Of a stretch of DNA of 64,000 nucleotides, positions 40,780-51,103 are shown piece by piece. Location of the stretch: contig NZ_BMMZ01000013.1 in assembly GCF_014646195.1 (NCBI RefSeq), positions 1 through 64,000 of the forward strand. The letters run 5' to 3'. The translations under genes were made by a program, and so were the position numbers. This DNA comes from Microlunatus endophyticus. GTDB taxonomy: Bacteria > Actinomycetota > Actinomycetes > Propionibacteriales > Propionibacteriaceae. Positions within the stretch are counted from its first letter, which is position 1. Every line of letters starts with the position of its first letter. Under the pieces are notes generated by a model. The model searched no databases. It was not told where the DNA came from and saw only the letters and a list, made by a program, of their open reading frames with translations.

Positions 40780-42357
40780 ATGGAGCGCTTCACCGAATCG
40801 GGAATGCCATTCGCGCCCGTCTACGGACCCGAGGATCTTGCCGGGTTCGATCCGGCTCGTCTCGGCGCGCCCGGGGAGTTCCCCTACACCCGCGGTGTCT
40901 ATCCGGGGATGTACACCCAACGACCGTGGACGATGCGCCAGTACGCAGGCTTCGGGACCGCGCAGCAGTCCAACGAGCGCTATCGGGAGCTGATCGAGGC
41001 CGGCACTACCGGTCTGTCGGTCGCCTTCGATCTGCCCACCCAGATGGGCTACGACTCGGACGCGCCGCTGGCCCACGGCGAGGTCGGCAAGGTCGGGGTG
41101 GCGATCGACAGCCTGCAGGACATGCGGCTGCTCTTCGACCGGATCCCGCTTGGCGAGGTGTCGACGTCGATGACGATCAACGCCCCCGCGGCGGTGTTGC
41201 TGCTGCTCTATCAGTTGGTGGCCGAGGAGCAGGGCGTCGATCCGGCGAGGCTGACCGGCACCATCCAGAATGACGTGCTCAAGGAGTACATCGCCCGCGG
41301 CACCTACATCTATCCGCCGGCCGCGTCGTTGCGGCTGGTCAGCGACACCTTCGCCTACTGCAACCAGGTGCTGCCGCGGTGGAACACCATCTCGATCTCC
41401 GGCTACCACATGGCAGAGGCCGGCGCGCATCCCGCGCAGGAGATCGCCTTCACGCTGGCCGACGGCATCGCCTACGTCGAGGCCGCGATCAAGGCCGGAC
41501 TGGCGGTCGACGACTTCGCGCCCCGGCTGTCCTTCTTCTTCGTCTCCCGGACCACGCTGCTGGAGGAGGTGGCGAAATTCCGGGCGGCCCGGCGGATCTG
41601 GGCGACGATCATGCGTGATCGTTTCGGTGCACAGAATCCGAAGTCGATGATGTTGCGGTTCCACACCCAGACCGCAGGGGTGCAGCTGACCGCCCAGCAG
41701 CCGGAGGTCAACATGGTGCGGGTCGCGGTGCAGGCGCTGGCGGCCGTGTTCGGTGGCACTCAGTCGCTGCACACGAACTCATTCGACGAGGCGATCGCGC
41801 TGCCCACCCAGAAGGCGGCCCGGCTGGCGTTGCGGACCCAGCAGGTGATCGCCTACGAGACCGATGTCACTGCCACCGTCGACCCGTTCGCCGGCTCCTA
41901 CGTGATCGAATCGCTGACCGATGATCTTGAGGCGCACATCCTGGAGCTGATGCAGGCGGTCGACGACCGCGGTGGCGCGGTGGCCGCGATCGAGGAGAAC
42001 TACCAGAAGAACGAGATCGAGCAGACGGCGTACGCGACCGCCCAGCAGATCGACTCCGGCGACCGGGTCGTCGTCGGGGTCAACCGCTTCGCGCTGGATG
42101 CCGAGGAGCCGTACGAGCCGTTACGGGTCGATCCGGCGATCGAGCAGGAACAGGCCCAGCGACTGGCCGGCCTGCGCCGTCATCGCGACGACGCTGCCGT
42201 ACGGAAATCGCTTGATCAACTGCGTGACGCGGCGACCGGGGACAAGAATGTCTTGTATCCGATGAAGGACGCCCTGCGTGCATTGGCGACCGTCGGTGAG
42301 GTCTGCGACACGCTGCGTGACGTCTGGGGACGCTATGTCCCTCCGGACAGCCTCTGA
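40780..42357 (+). CDS. Methylmalonyl-CoA mutase large (catalytic) subunit, split type
   Basis: A 525-aa TIM-barrel catalytic domain of a B12-dependent acyl-CoA mutase, with no B12-binding domain attached; the protein ends at VFG-like VWGRYVPPDSL. By alignment with the Propionibacterium freudenreichii enzyme from memory, the residues that bind the substrate carboxylate are kept: Tyr55 (MRQYAGFGT, equivalent of Tyr89), Arg173 (IARGTYIYPP, Arg207) and His210 (GYHMAEAGA, His244). Isobutyryl-CoA mutase has Phe and Gln at the first two. This argues for methylmalonyl-CoA as substrate, giving succinyl-CoA. The missing cobalamin subunit is probably the protein at 20882-21298. No MeaB chaperone or epimerase gene is in the window. 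Confidence 0.92.
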   Translation: MERFTESGMPFAPVYGPEDLAGFDPARLGAPGEFPYTRGVYPGMYTQRPWTMRQYAGFGTAQQSNERYRELIEAGTTGLSVAFDLPTQMGYDSDAPLAHGEVGKVGVAIDSLQDMRLLFDRIPLGEVSTSMTINAPAAVLLLLYQLVAEEQGVDPARLTGTIQNDVLKEYIARGTYIYPPAASLRLVSDTFAYCNQVLPRWNTISISGYHMAEAGAHPAQEIAFTLADGIAYVEAAIKAGLAVDDFAPRLSFFFVSRTTLLEEVAKFRAARRIWATIMRDRFGAQNPKSMMLRFHTQTAGVQLTAQQPEVNMVRVAVQALAAVFGGTQSLHTNSFDEAIALPTQKAARLALRTQQVIAYETDVTATVDPFAGSYVIESLTDDLEAHILELMQAVDDRGGAVAAIEENYQKNEIEQTAYATAQQIDSGDRVVVGVNRFALDAEEPYEPLRVDPAIEQEQAQRLAGLRRHRDDAAVRKSLDQLRDAATGDKNVLYPMKDALRALATVGEVCDTLRDVWGRYVPPDSL

Positions 42358-42378
42358 GCATGCACCCCGGATGGTGCA

Positions 42379-42384
42379 TAGTTC
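42379..42384 (+). promoter_or_regulatory. Possible leaderless-type -10 box (TAGTTC)
   Basis: TAGTTC ends 6 nt before ATG 42391. Confidence 0.3.
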
Positions 42385-42390
42385 CCCGGT

Positions 42391-43026
42391 ATGAAAGTCT
42401 CCCGGGCGATGATCGCCGCCGTTGCGGCCGCAGGGTTGCTGCTGGCTGGTTGTACAGACGATGATCAGTCGGGTTCGGACGCTGGTAGGACGGCCGCTCC
42501 GACGAGTGCGGCCGCGAGCCCGCAACAGACTCCGACTCCGACCCTGACACCGACGCCGAGTCCAACACCTACCCCGACGCCTACCCCGACGCACGCGGCC
42601 GGTGTGACCACGACCGTCGGCGGGTCGCCCAAGCTGGAGTCGAAATCCGACAAGCGGACCGTCGCAATGCTGAAGGCCTTCTGGCCGGCCTACGAGAAGT
42701 CTCTGGCCGAGCACGAACTCGACTCCCTGATCTACCTGACAGCGCCGGACATGGTCGGGCCGCTGAAGAAGCAGTTCAAGGCCGACAAGTCGGCGCACCG
42801 CGAATACAGCGGCAAGGTCACGGTGACACTCAAGAAGGTCGACACCACGACGCGGGGCGGCACGGTCCTGGCCTGTGTGGACACCAGTCACCTGACCACC
42901 ACCACCAACGGCAAGAGCCGGCGCGGCAGTGCCAGCGGCCAGCGGATGCAGATCAGCGTCTTGTACCTTTCGTCCGGACAATCGTTCGGGGTCGGCCCTT
43001 CGACCACGGTCAAGGGCGTCTGCTAG
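42391..43026 (+). CDS. Putative lipoprotein with Pro/Thr linker
   Basis: A 211-aa exported lipoprotein: signal peptide MKVSRAMIAAVAAAGLLL, lipobox LLAGC (lipidated Cys21), then a 50-residue Thr/Pro repeat spacer (PTPTLTPTPSPTPTPTP). A C-terminal domain of about 130 residues follows, with VAMLKAFWPAYEKSLAEHELDSL and two cysteines that could form a disulfide (LACVDT and the terminal Cys). The domain size and pattern resemble small SnoaL/NTF2-like folds, but I cannot name it. The Thr/Pro stalk suggests a wall-spanning position. Confidence 0.8.
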   Translation: MKVSRAMIAAVAAAGLLLAGCTDDDQSGSDAGRTAAPTSAAASPQQTPTPTLTPTPSPTPTPTPTPTHAAGVTTTVGGSPKLESKSDKRTVAMLKAFWPAYEKSLAEHELDSLIYLTAPDMVGPLKKQFKADKSAHREYSGKVTVTLKKVDTTTRGGTVLACVDTSHLTTTTNGKSRRGSASGQRMQISVLYLSSGQSFGVGPSTTVKGVC

Positions 43027-43070
43027 ACCCGGCACGGCGCCGGTCCACCGCCAGGTGCAAAACTGAGCCA

Positions 43071-44279
43071 GTGTCGAATTCGGATCCGGAGCTGGAAACC
43101 AAGATCAACTCGCTGGTCGACGATTTCGGCCGGGACCTGATCGACTTCCGGCGCGACCTGCACGCCCATCCCGAGCTCGGCTTCGCCGAGCACCGGACGA
43201 CCGATCGGATCATCGCCGCGCTGACCGCAGCCGGGCTGCAGCCGCGGCGGCTGCCGTCGGGCACCGGGCTGCTCTGCGACATCGTGCCTGAGGGGGCACA
43301 GGACCAAGCTCGGATCGGACTGCGCGGCGACATCGACGCGCTGCCGATCCCCGACGGCAAGGACGTCAGCTATCGCTCGACCAACGCCGGGGTTTGTCAC
43401 GCCTGCGGTCATGACGTGCACGCCACCGTCGTGCTCGGCACCGGTCTTGTGCTGGCCCGGCTGCGCGATCTCGGCCTGCTGGCCAAACCGGTCCGGCTGA
43501 TCTTCCAGCCCGCGGAGGAGCCAAGCCCGGGCGGGGCACCGGTCGCCATCGACGCCGGCGCGCTCGACGGCGTCGACGAGGTGTACGCCTTCCACTGCGA
43601 CCCGCGGACCGAGGTTGGCAGGATCGCACTGCGGGTCGGCCCGATCACCTCCGCCAGCGACCGCGTACTGGTCCGGCTCACCGGCGGCGGTGGTCACACC
43701 TCCCGTCCGCACCTGACCGCGGATCTGGTCACTGCACTCGGGCAGATCGCGGTGACCGCGCCGCTGCTGTTGTCCCGGCGGATCGATCCGCGAGGCGGCA
43801 GCTCGTTGGTCTGGGGCCGGATCCAGTCCGGCACGGCGGCCAACGCGATCCCCGACATCGGCGAACTGGAGGGCACGGTCCGGTCCACCCGGATCGAGGG
43901 CTGGCGCGCTGCCCAGGAGGTGCTCCCGGACCTGATCCGCCAGATCGCCGCCCCGTCCGGCGCGACCGTGCTGGTCACGGTGACGCCGGGCGTCCCGCCG
44001 ACCGTCAACCATGCGGTCGGGGTCCGCCGGCTGACCGAGGCGGCGACCGGCATCCTCGGCGAGGGCACAGTGGTCAGCACCGAACAGTCCCTGGGCGGCG
44101 AGGACTTCTCCTGGATGCTGGACAAGGTCCCGGGAGCGATGGCCCGGCTCGGCGTCCGCAACCCGCAGCAGTTGGAAGCCGTCGACATCCACCAGCCGCG
44201 CTTCGATCCCGACGAGCGGGCCATCGGTGTCGGTGTCCGGGTCTTCAGCAGGCTCTGCGCCACGGCCGGATCGCACTGA
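43071..44279 (+). CDS. M20 family amidohydrolase
   Basis: A 402-aa zinc aminoacylase/carboxypeptidase-type amidohydrolase. Visible are RRDLHAHPELGFAEHRT, GLRGDIDALPIPDG, the metal-binding CHACGHDVHATVVLG, the catalytic Glu pair in FQPAEEPSPGG, the inserted dimerisation domain with GGGGHTSRPH, and the last ligand region GGEDFSWML. It should hydrolyse an N-acyl amino acid or an indole-acetyl type amide in the cytoplasm. GTG 43071 gives the family length. It precedes the nucleoside transporter operon by 153 bp, with no obvious functional link. Confidence 0.92.
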   Translation: MSNSDPELETKINSLVDDFGRDLIDFRRDLHAHPELGFAEHRTTDRIIAALTAAGLQPRRLPSGTGLLCDIVPEGAQDQARIGLRGDIDALPIPDGKDVSYRSTNAGVCHACGHDVHATVVLGTGLVLARLRDLGLLAKPVRLIFQPAEEPSPGGAPVAIDAGALDGVDEVYAFHCDPRTEVGRIALRVGPITSASDRVLVRLTGGGGHTSRPHLTADLVTALGQIAVTAPLLLSRRIDPRGGSSLVWGRIQSGTAANAIPDIGELEGTVRSTRIEGWRAAQEVLPDLIRQIAAPSGATVLVTVTPGVPPTVNHAVGVRRLTEAATGILGEGTVVSTEQSLGGEDFSWMLDKVPGAMARLGVRNPQQLEAVDIHQPRFDPDERAIGVGVRVFSRLCATAGSH

Positions 44280-44432
44280 CCCGTTACAAACTCGTATCGG
44301 GCTTTCCCACGAGGACCGGGATTTCGCCTCCAACCACTACAGTGCCGCATGGCTCGGGCACCCATCCCTTCACCAGATCTTCGCCCGGGATTCAGATCAG
44401 TCCGGAAGATCCCGGCCTGAAGAGGAGGCGGA

Positions 44433-45551
44433 GTGAAGAAATCCCTGTTCGTGAGCGCGACGGCGGCTGCGGCGGTCGTCCTGGCACTCGCCGGCTGCGC
44501 GAAGCCGCCGGCATCGTCCAGCGGAGCGCCTGCCAACACACCGGCGGGTGGCAAGACCTCGGCCGCGGCGCCGGCAGGCGGTTTCAAAGCCTGCATGATC
44601 TCCGACACGGGCGGCTTCGACGACAAGTCCTTCAATCAGACCTCGTACAAGGGCATGGAGGACGCCAAGAAGGCGCTCGGTATCCAGACCGCCTCGGTCG
44701 AGTCGAAGGCCGCTTCCGATTACGCGACCAACATCCAGTCGATGGTCGACGCCAAGTGCAACGTGATCGTCACCGTCGGCTACACGCTGTCCGACGACAC
44801 CCTGGCGGCGGCCAAGAAGAACCCGGACATCGACTTCGCCATCGTCGACAACTACGACCCGAAGTACGCCGAGGTCAAGAATCTCAAGGGTCTGCAGTTC
44901 AACACCGCACAGTCGGCGTTTCTCGGCGGCTACCTCGCTGCGGCGATGACCAAGACCGGCAAGGTCGGCACCTTCGGCGGCCAGAAGCTGTCGACCGTGA
45001 CGATCTACATGGACGGCTTCGCCCAGGGCGTGCAGTACTACAACCAGCAGCAGAAGAAGGACGTCCAGGTGCTCGGCTGGGATGTCGCCAAGCAGGACGG
45101 TGACTTCACCAATGACTTCAGCAATCCGTCGACCGGGCTGACCCAGGCCAAGAACCTGATCAGCCAGGGCGCCGACGTGATCTTCCCGGTCGCCGGCGGC
45201 GCCGGCGAGGGTGCACTTCAGGCTGCCAAGGCCAGCAGTGGCAAGGTCAACACCATCTGGGTCGACACCGACGGCTGTGTGAGCGCCGCTGATTACTGCC
45301 CGCAGATCATCAGCAGCGTCTACAAGGGCATGGATGTCGCGGTGCAGAAGGTGATCACGGACTCCAAGAACGGCACCTTCGATCCGTCGCCGTACGTCGG
45401 AACGCTGCAGAACCAGGGCACCGGGCTCACCGGCTTCCACGACTGGGACTCCAAGGTTCCGGCCGACGTCAAGTCCCAGCTGAAGCAGCTGCAATCCGAC
45501 ATCATTTCCGGCAAGATCAAGATCACCTCCAAGGCCCAGCCGACCAGCTAG
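44433..45551 (+). CDS. BMP family nucleoside-binding lipoprotein
   Basis: A 372-aa substrate-binding lipoprotein of a BmpA/Med-type ABC importer. The signal peptide with lipobox LALAGC (Cys near residue 22) is followed by an Ala/Ser/Pro-rich linker. The periplasmic-binding fold starts at ACMISDTGGFDDKSFNQTSY and has VTVGYTLSDDTLAAAKKNP and the purine-contact region VAGGAGEGALQAAK. Known members bind purine or other nucleosides. GTG 44433 follows a strong GAAGAGGAGG ribosome binding site. It is the first gene of a transporter operon that continues through 49604 and into cdd, which supports nucleoside uptake. Confidence 0.93.
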   Translation: MKKSLFVSATAAAAVVLALAGCAKPPASSSGAPANTPAGGKTSAAAPAGGFKACMISDTGGFDDKSFNQTSYKGMEDAKKALGIQTASVESKAASDYATNIQSMVDAKCNVIVTVGYTLSDDTLAAAKKNPDIDFAIVDNYDPKYAEVKNLKGLQFNTAQSAFLGGYLAAAMTKTGKVGTFGGQKLSTVTIYMDGFAQGVQYYNQQQKKDVQVLGWDVAKQDGDFTNDFSNPSTGLTQAKNLISQGADVIFPVAGGAGEGALQAAKASSGKVNTIWVDTDGCVSAADYCPQIISSVYKGMDVAVQKVITDSKNGTFDPSPYVGTLQNQGTGLTGFHDWDSKVPADVKSQLKQLQSDIISGKIKITSKAQPTS

Positions 45552-45553
45552 CC

Positions 45554-47151
45554 GTGGCGATGACCCCTGACGCACCCGAGGCCGCGGATTCCCGCGCAGA
45601 CGAGAGTCTGCGGCTGAGCGGGATCACCAAGCGGTTCGGCAGCCTGGTCGCGAACTCCGGCATCGACCTGGAGCTGCGACCGGGGGAGATCCACTGCCTG
45701 CTCGGAGAGAACGGTGCCGGCAAGTCAACGCTGATGAACATCCTCTACGGGCTGCTGCAGCCCGACGAGGGACAGATCGTCGTCGACGGCGTGCCGCGGG
45801 TCTTCACCGGCCCGCGGAACGCCATCGACGCCGGTATCGGCATGGTGCACCAGCACTTCATGCTCGTCGACGTCTTCACCGTGGCGGAGAACATGATCCT
45901 CGGGCGCGAGCCGGGGACGCTGGGATTGATCAATCTGCGACAGGCCCGGCGACGGGTGACCGAGTTGTCGCAGCAGTACGGCCTCAGCGTCGACCCGGAC
46001 GCCAGGATCGAGAATCTGCCGGTCGGCATTCAGCAGCGGGTGGAGATTCTCAAGGCGCTCGCCAACGACGCCCGGTATCTGATTTTCGACGAGCCGACCG
46101 CCGTCCTCACCCCGCAGGAGATCGAGGAGTTGATGCGGGTGATGAGGTCCCTGCGCGACGAGGGCAAGGGCGTCATCTTCATCACCCACAAGCTGCGCGA
46201 GGTGCGGGCGATCGCGGACCGGATCACCGTGATCCGTCGCGGTGCGGTGGCCGGCGTTGCGGGACCGGGCGAATCGGAGGCGTCGCTGGCCGAGAAGATG
46301 GTCGGCCACCAGGTCAGCCTGACGGTTTCCAAACAGCAGCACGAGGCCGGGGACGTACGGCTGCGGCTCTCCGGGGTGACCGCTGTCGCGGCGAACGGCT
46401 CGGTGGCCGTCGACGACCTCGACCTCGAGGTCCGCGGCGGCGAGATCCTTTGTATAGCAGGGGTTCAGGGCAACGGGCAGTCGGAGCTTGCCGCGGCACT
46501 GATCGGCACCTACCCGCTGAGATCGGGAACGATCATGGTCGACGGCCGGACCGTCGACCGGTTCACCACCAAGGAACGGATCGACGCTGGTCTCGGCTAC
46601 GTGCCCGAGGACCGGCAGCACGACGGCTTCGTCGGCAGCTACAGCGTCGCCGAGAATCTCGTGCTGAATTCCTATCACAAACCGCCGTACGCCCAGGGCC
46701 TGGCACTGCGCGGCGGCGTGATCCGCAGCAACGCCCGGGATCGGGTCGCCGAATTCGACATCCGGACCACCTCGATCGATACCGAGGTCGCCGCGCTCTC
46801 GGGCGGCAACCAGCAGAAGGTCGTTCTGGCCCGGGAACTGTCCCGGGAACTGGCGGTGCTGGTGGCCAGCCAGCCGACCCGCGGCGTCGACGTCGGCGCG
46901 ATCGAGTTCCTGCACAAGCGGCTGGTAGCCGAGCGGGACCGCGGCACCGCGGTGTTGATCATCTCGACCGAGCTCGACGAGGTCGCAGCACTTGCGGATC
47001 GGGTCGCGGTGATGTTCCGGGGCCGGATCGTCGGCATCGTCGGTCCGCACACCTCCCGCGAGGTGCTCGGGTTGATGATGGCGGGCGCATCGGTCGAAGA
47101 GGCAATGGCCTCGGCCGACGTCACGACCGAGGAGACGGAAGGAGTCGTGAC

Positions 47152-47155
<4 letters not shown>
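45554..47155 (+). CDS. Nucleoside ABC transporter ATP-binding protein
   Basis: A 533-aa double ATPase (two ABC cassettes in tandem, as in sugar and nucleoside importers). Cassette 1 has Walker A GENGAGKST, signature-equivalent NLPVGIQQRVEILKAL and Walker B LIFDEPTA. Cassette 2 has a degenerate Walker A GVQGNGQSE, signature LSGGNQQKVVLAREL and Walker B-equivalent VLVASQPTRG. Degeneracy of the second site is usual in this family. It energises the two permeases that follow. The gene starts 2 bp after the BMP stop and its end overlaps the first permease (GTGA). Confidence 0.94.
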
Positions 47156-48302
<1,147 letters not shown>

Positions 48303-48306
<4 letters not shown>

Positions 48307-49604
48307 GTGGGGAGCGTACGACGGCCGGGTCGCTCGAGGGATCGGTCCTCGAACCGGGACGATCGCTGGAGACCGCGGCGCTCCGTCGCCAGCGGCTGTC
48401 GGTCGGGATCCTGATCTCGGTCGTCGGACTGTTGCTGCTCGGCCTGCTGGCCGCCACCCACGGGACGGCACGGTTCGCGCTCTCGAACGCCTTCGACCCG
48501 GTCCAGCTACCGACGGTGTCGCTGCCCGGGCTGCCGCTGGTGCTGGTCTGCGGACTGTTGTGCGTGGCGGCCGGCGCCGGACTGCTGACCGGTCGGTTGG
48601 CCGGCCGGTTCCAGACGCTGGCCGGAACCGTCGGCGGCGTCGGATTCCTGGTCGGCTTCCTGACCTGGGCGGCGGCCGGACGTGCGCTGCCGTTCCCGGT
48701 CAGCAACCAGATCGCCCAGACCTTCGCGGTGGCGACTCCGCTGGTGCTCGGTGCTCTCGCCGGCGTGCTGTGCGAGCGGGCGGGCGTGATCAACGTCGCG
48801 ATCGAGGGCCAATTCCTGGTCGCAGCCCAAGCCGCCGCCGTCGTAGGGACGGTCACCCAGTCGATCGCCTGGGCGATCATCGCGGCCGCGCTGGCCGGCG
48901 TGGGGATGGCAGCCCTGTTGGCGGTGTTCGCGATCAAGTACCGGGTCAACCAGGTCGTCCTGGGCGTGGTGCTCAACCTGCTGGCCAGCGGCATCACCGG
49001 CTTCCTGCTGGACCAGAGATTCAGCCAGAGCAATCTGAACAGCGCTCCGGTGATGTCCAGCATCGCGATCCCCGGTCTGTCGAAGATCCCGTTCATCGGT
49101 CCGGTCGTCTTCGACCAGAACATCCTGGCCTACCTCGCCGGCATCTCGGTGCCCGTCGTGTGGGTGCTGCTGTTCAAGACCTCGTGGGGCCTGCGGGTCC
49201 GTTCGGTCGGTGAGCATCCCCGGGCGGCCGACACCGTCGGGATCAGCGTGACCGGGATGCGCTGGTCGGCGGTCTTGGTCGGCGGAGTCTTCGCCGGCAT
49301 CGGCGGTGCCTTCTTCATCCTGGCCGCAACCGGTCACTTCACCCGTGATTTCACGAACGGCAGCGGTTTCATCGCCCTGGCCGCGGTGATCATGGGCCGC
49401 TGGCACCCGGGCTGGGCGGCGCTGATGGCGATCTTCTTCGGATTCGCCACCGAGCTCGGATCCCAGGTGCAGACCCTCAACACGCCGGTGCCCAGCGACT
49501 TCCTGCAGATGCTGCCCTATGTCGCCACCGTGATCGCGGTCGCCGGCCTGATCGGCCGGGTCCGGCCGCCCGCGAGCGACGGCGAGCCCTATCAGAAGGC
49601 ATGA
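48303..49604 (+). CDS. Nucleoside ABC transporter permease 2
   Basis: A 433-aa BPD_transp_2 permease with about ten to eleven TM helices. The family segment TFAVATPLVLGALAGVLCERAGVINVAIEGQ is present in full, as are NQVVLGVVLNLLASGITGF and the coupling helix RSVGEHPRAADTVGISV. GTG 48303 overlaps the preceding stop by 4 bp. The N-terminal 130 residues include two extra hydrophobic helices before the core. cdd follows after 7 bp, so the operon links import to pyrimidine nucleoside salvage. Confidence 0.93.
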
Positions 49605-49611
49605 TGACCGG

Positions 49612-50007
49612 GTGAATCAGACCATCGACTGGGAATCGCTGCGGACGGCGGCGCGCGAAGTCAACCAGAAGGCCTACGCACCGTACTCCCGGTACCGGGT
49701 GGGCGCCGCCGGCCTGGTCGACGACGGCCGGATCGTGGTCGGCTGCAATGTCGAGAACGCGGGTTACGGCGTCACGCTGTGCGCGGAGTGCGGCGTGGTG
49801 TCCCAACTGCACAGCACCGGCGGCGGCCGCCTGATCGCGGTCGCCTGCGTCGATGCCCAGGGCCGACCGCTGATGCCCTGTGGCCGCTGCCGGCAGTTGC
49901 TCTGGGAGGCCGGCGGTGCCGACTGCCTGCTGGACACCGCCACCGGCCCGCGCCCGATGAGCGAAGTGCTCCCGGACGCCTTCGACGTCGCGGATCTCAA
50001 TCGCTGA
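49612..50007 (+). CDS. cdd: Cytidine deaminase
   Basis: A 131-aa homotetrameric-type cytidine deaminase converting cytidine and deoxycytidine to uridine forms. Zinc and catalysis: Cys57 and Glu59 in VTLCAECG, Cys90 and Cys93 in MPCGRCRQLLWE. The substrate-binding VGCNVENAGYGVT is present. The short single-domain length matches the Bacillus and actinobacterial type. GTG 49612 is the start. It is the last gene of the nucleoside transporter operon. Many actinobacteria carry a thymidine phosphorylase gene next; here a minus-strand nuclease-like gene intervenes. Confidence 0.95.
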   Translation: MNQTIDWESLRTAAREVNQKAYAPYSRYRVGAAGLVDDGRIVVGCNVENAGYGVTLCAECGVVSQLHSTGGGRLIAVACVDAQGRPLMPCGRCRQLLWEAGGADCLLDTATGPRPMSEVLPDAFDVADLNR

Positions 50008-50079
50008 TCGCGAAGAACGTCCTTCCGGATTCTCTGAGCTGCCTTGTTCGGGCCTCATCACCGATCCGCAGGGACGTTG

Positions 50080-50946
50080 TCAGCGTTTGAGCGCTCTGGT
50101 GATGCAGTCGATCACCCACTCCGGATCATCCGACACCTGTCGCCAGGTGAAGTTGAGCACCGTATAGCCAGCGAGGACGAGCTCGTTGCGTCGGCGCCGA
50201 TCGTTCTCGAACGCCTCCCGGTCGCTGTGGAACTCCCAGCCGTCGAACTCGACGATCAGTCGCGCACGGCGGAACAGCACGTCGGCGAAATAGCCGCCGC
50301 CTCGGGTGTCCACCCAGACGTTGGTCCGCCAGCCGGTGATCCGCTTCTGCCGCAAGAGCCGATGGCCCAGTCGTTCCAGTTCTGACCACGGTTGATCGCG
50401 TGAGTCCTGGAGGATCTGCAAACGTGTCCCGTTCCCACGGCGTCCGCGCATCGCTGCCAGTGCAGCGGTCATCGCGGACAGGGTCGCCTGTCTGCTGCGG
50501 AGCGCTCTATCAATGACGGCAGGTCCGTCGTCATCGGCTGCAAGTTCGACCGCGGTGTAGGCGGGGTTGGACATGCGAAGGCCCGAACGCAACCATGTGA
50601 GCTCGGGTGGCACGGTCGAGTTGACAACCGGCCAGCCGGACTGAGGTCGGGGCGGATTCCGGACGGTGAAGCTGATCGTCGTGTTCTCACAGGTCCGCCA
50701 GAACGTGAGCCTGGCCGCCGAATATCGGGTGACGACGGAGTTCGGGCCCGCCCAGGACGACCCGATCCGCAGCCGGATAGCCCAGGAGTCGGCGCCCTCG
50801 GGTGTGGTCAGGAAGCCGGGGAGCAGGTTGACCAGTTGCCCGGACGCCTGCAGCCGGTCCAATCGATACCGGAGCCGATCAGGGCAGTCCCGACGTCGGA
50901 GGTAGCCTCCGTTGTCGCGCAGCAGTTGTTCGATGTCTGCCTTCAC
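50080..50946 (-). CDS. DUF559-type endonuclease-like protein with N-terminal winged-helix region
   Basis: A 288-aa protein. The N-terminus (RDNGGYLRRRDCPDRLRYRLDRLQASGQLVNLLPG in part) looks like the winged-helix segment of AbiEi-like and DUF559 proteins. The C-terminal 110 residues form a Vsr/MutH-like nuclease fold: TNVWVDTRGGGYFADVLF, LIVEFDGWEFHSDREAFENDRRR in part, and LVLAGYTVLNFTWRQV, which supply the acidic pair, Asp and Lys/Arg-rich helix of that family. It is unrelated to its neighbours (nucleoside salvage) and lies on the opposite strand, which suggests insertion. GTG 50946 is the start. Confidence 0.78.
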   Translation of the reverse strand: MKADIEQLLRDNGGYLRRRDCPDRLRYRLDRLQASGQLVNLLPGFLTTPEGADSWAIRLRIGSSWAGPNSVVTRYSAARLTFWRTCENTTISFTVRNPPRPQSGWPVVNSTVPPELTWLRSGLRMSNPAYTAVELAADDDGPAVIDRALRSRQATLSAMTAALAAMRGRRGNGTRLQILQDSRDQPWSELERLGHRLLRQKRITGWRTNVWVDTRGGGYFADVLFRRARLIVEFDGWEFHSDREAFENDRRRRNELVLAGYTVLNFTWRQVSDDPEWVIDCITRALKR

Positions 50947-51091
50947 ATCCTTATTTATGTGGCTGAGGGCGGCTGATGGTTCACCACAGCATCGCTTCTG
51001 TGGACAGCGCTGAGAACGTGCTTGCGGTTGTGGAAAACTGTTCGATTCCGGCCTCGCCGAGAATCCGCGACGACATTATTAGCGCGTTGAC

Positions 51092-51097
51092 TATGCT
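51092..51097 (+). promoter_or_regulatory. Leaderless-type -10 box (TATGCT) of add
   Basis: TATGCT ends 6 nt before GTG 51104. The flanking gap (50947-51103) is AT-richer than the surroundings but shows no other feature. Confidence 0.45.
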
Positions 51098-51103
51098 TGG
51101 GCT

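Noticed and set aside
44280..44432. Riboswitch or attenuator before the nucleoside transporter operon
   Set aside because: A weak TACAGT box and a strong ribosome binding site are visible, but no conserved purine-riboswitch core or terminator/antiterminator pair.
50008..50079. Remnant of a thymidine phosphorylase gene after cdd
   Set aside because: The 72 bp hold no recognisable deoA sequence; AACGTCC and GGACGTT arms are too far apart to be meaningful.
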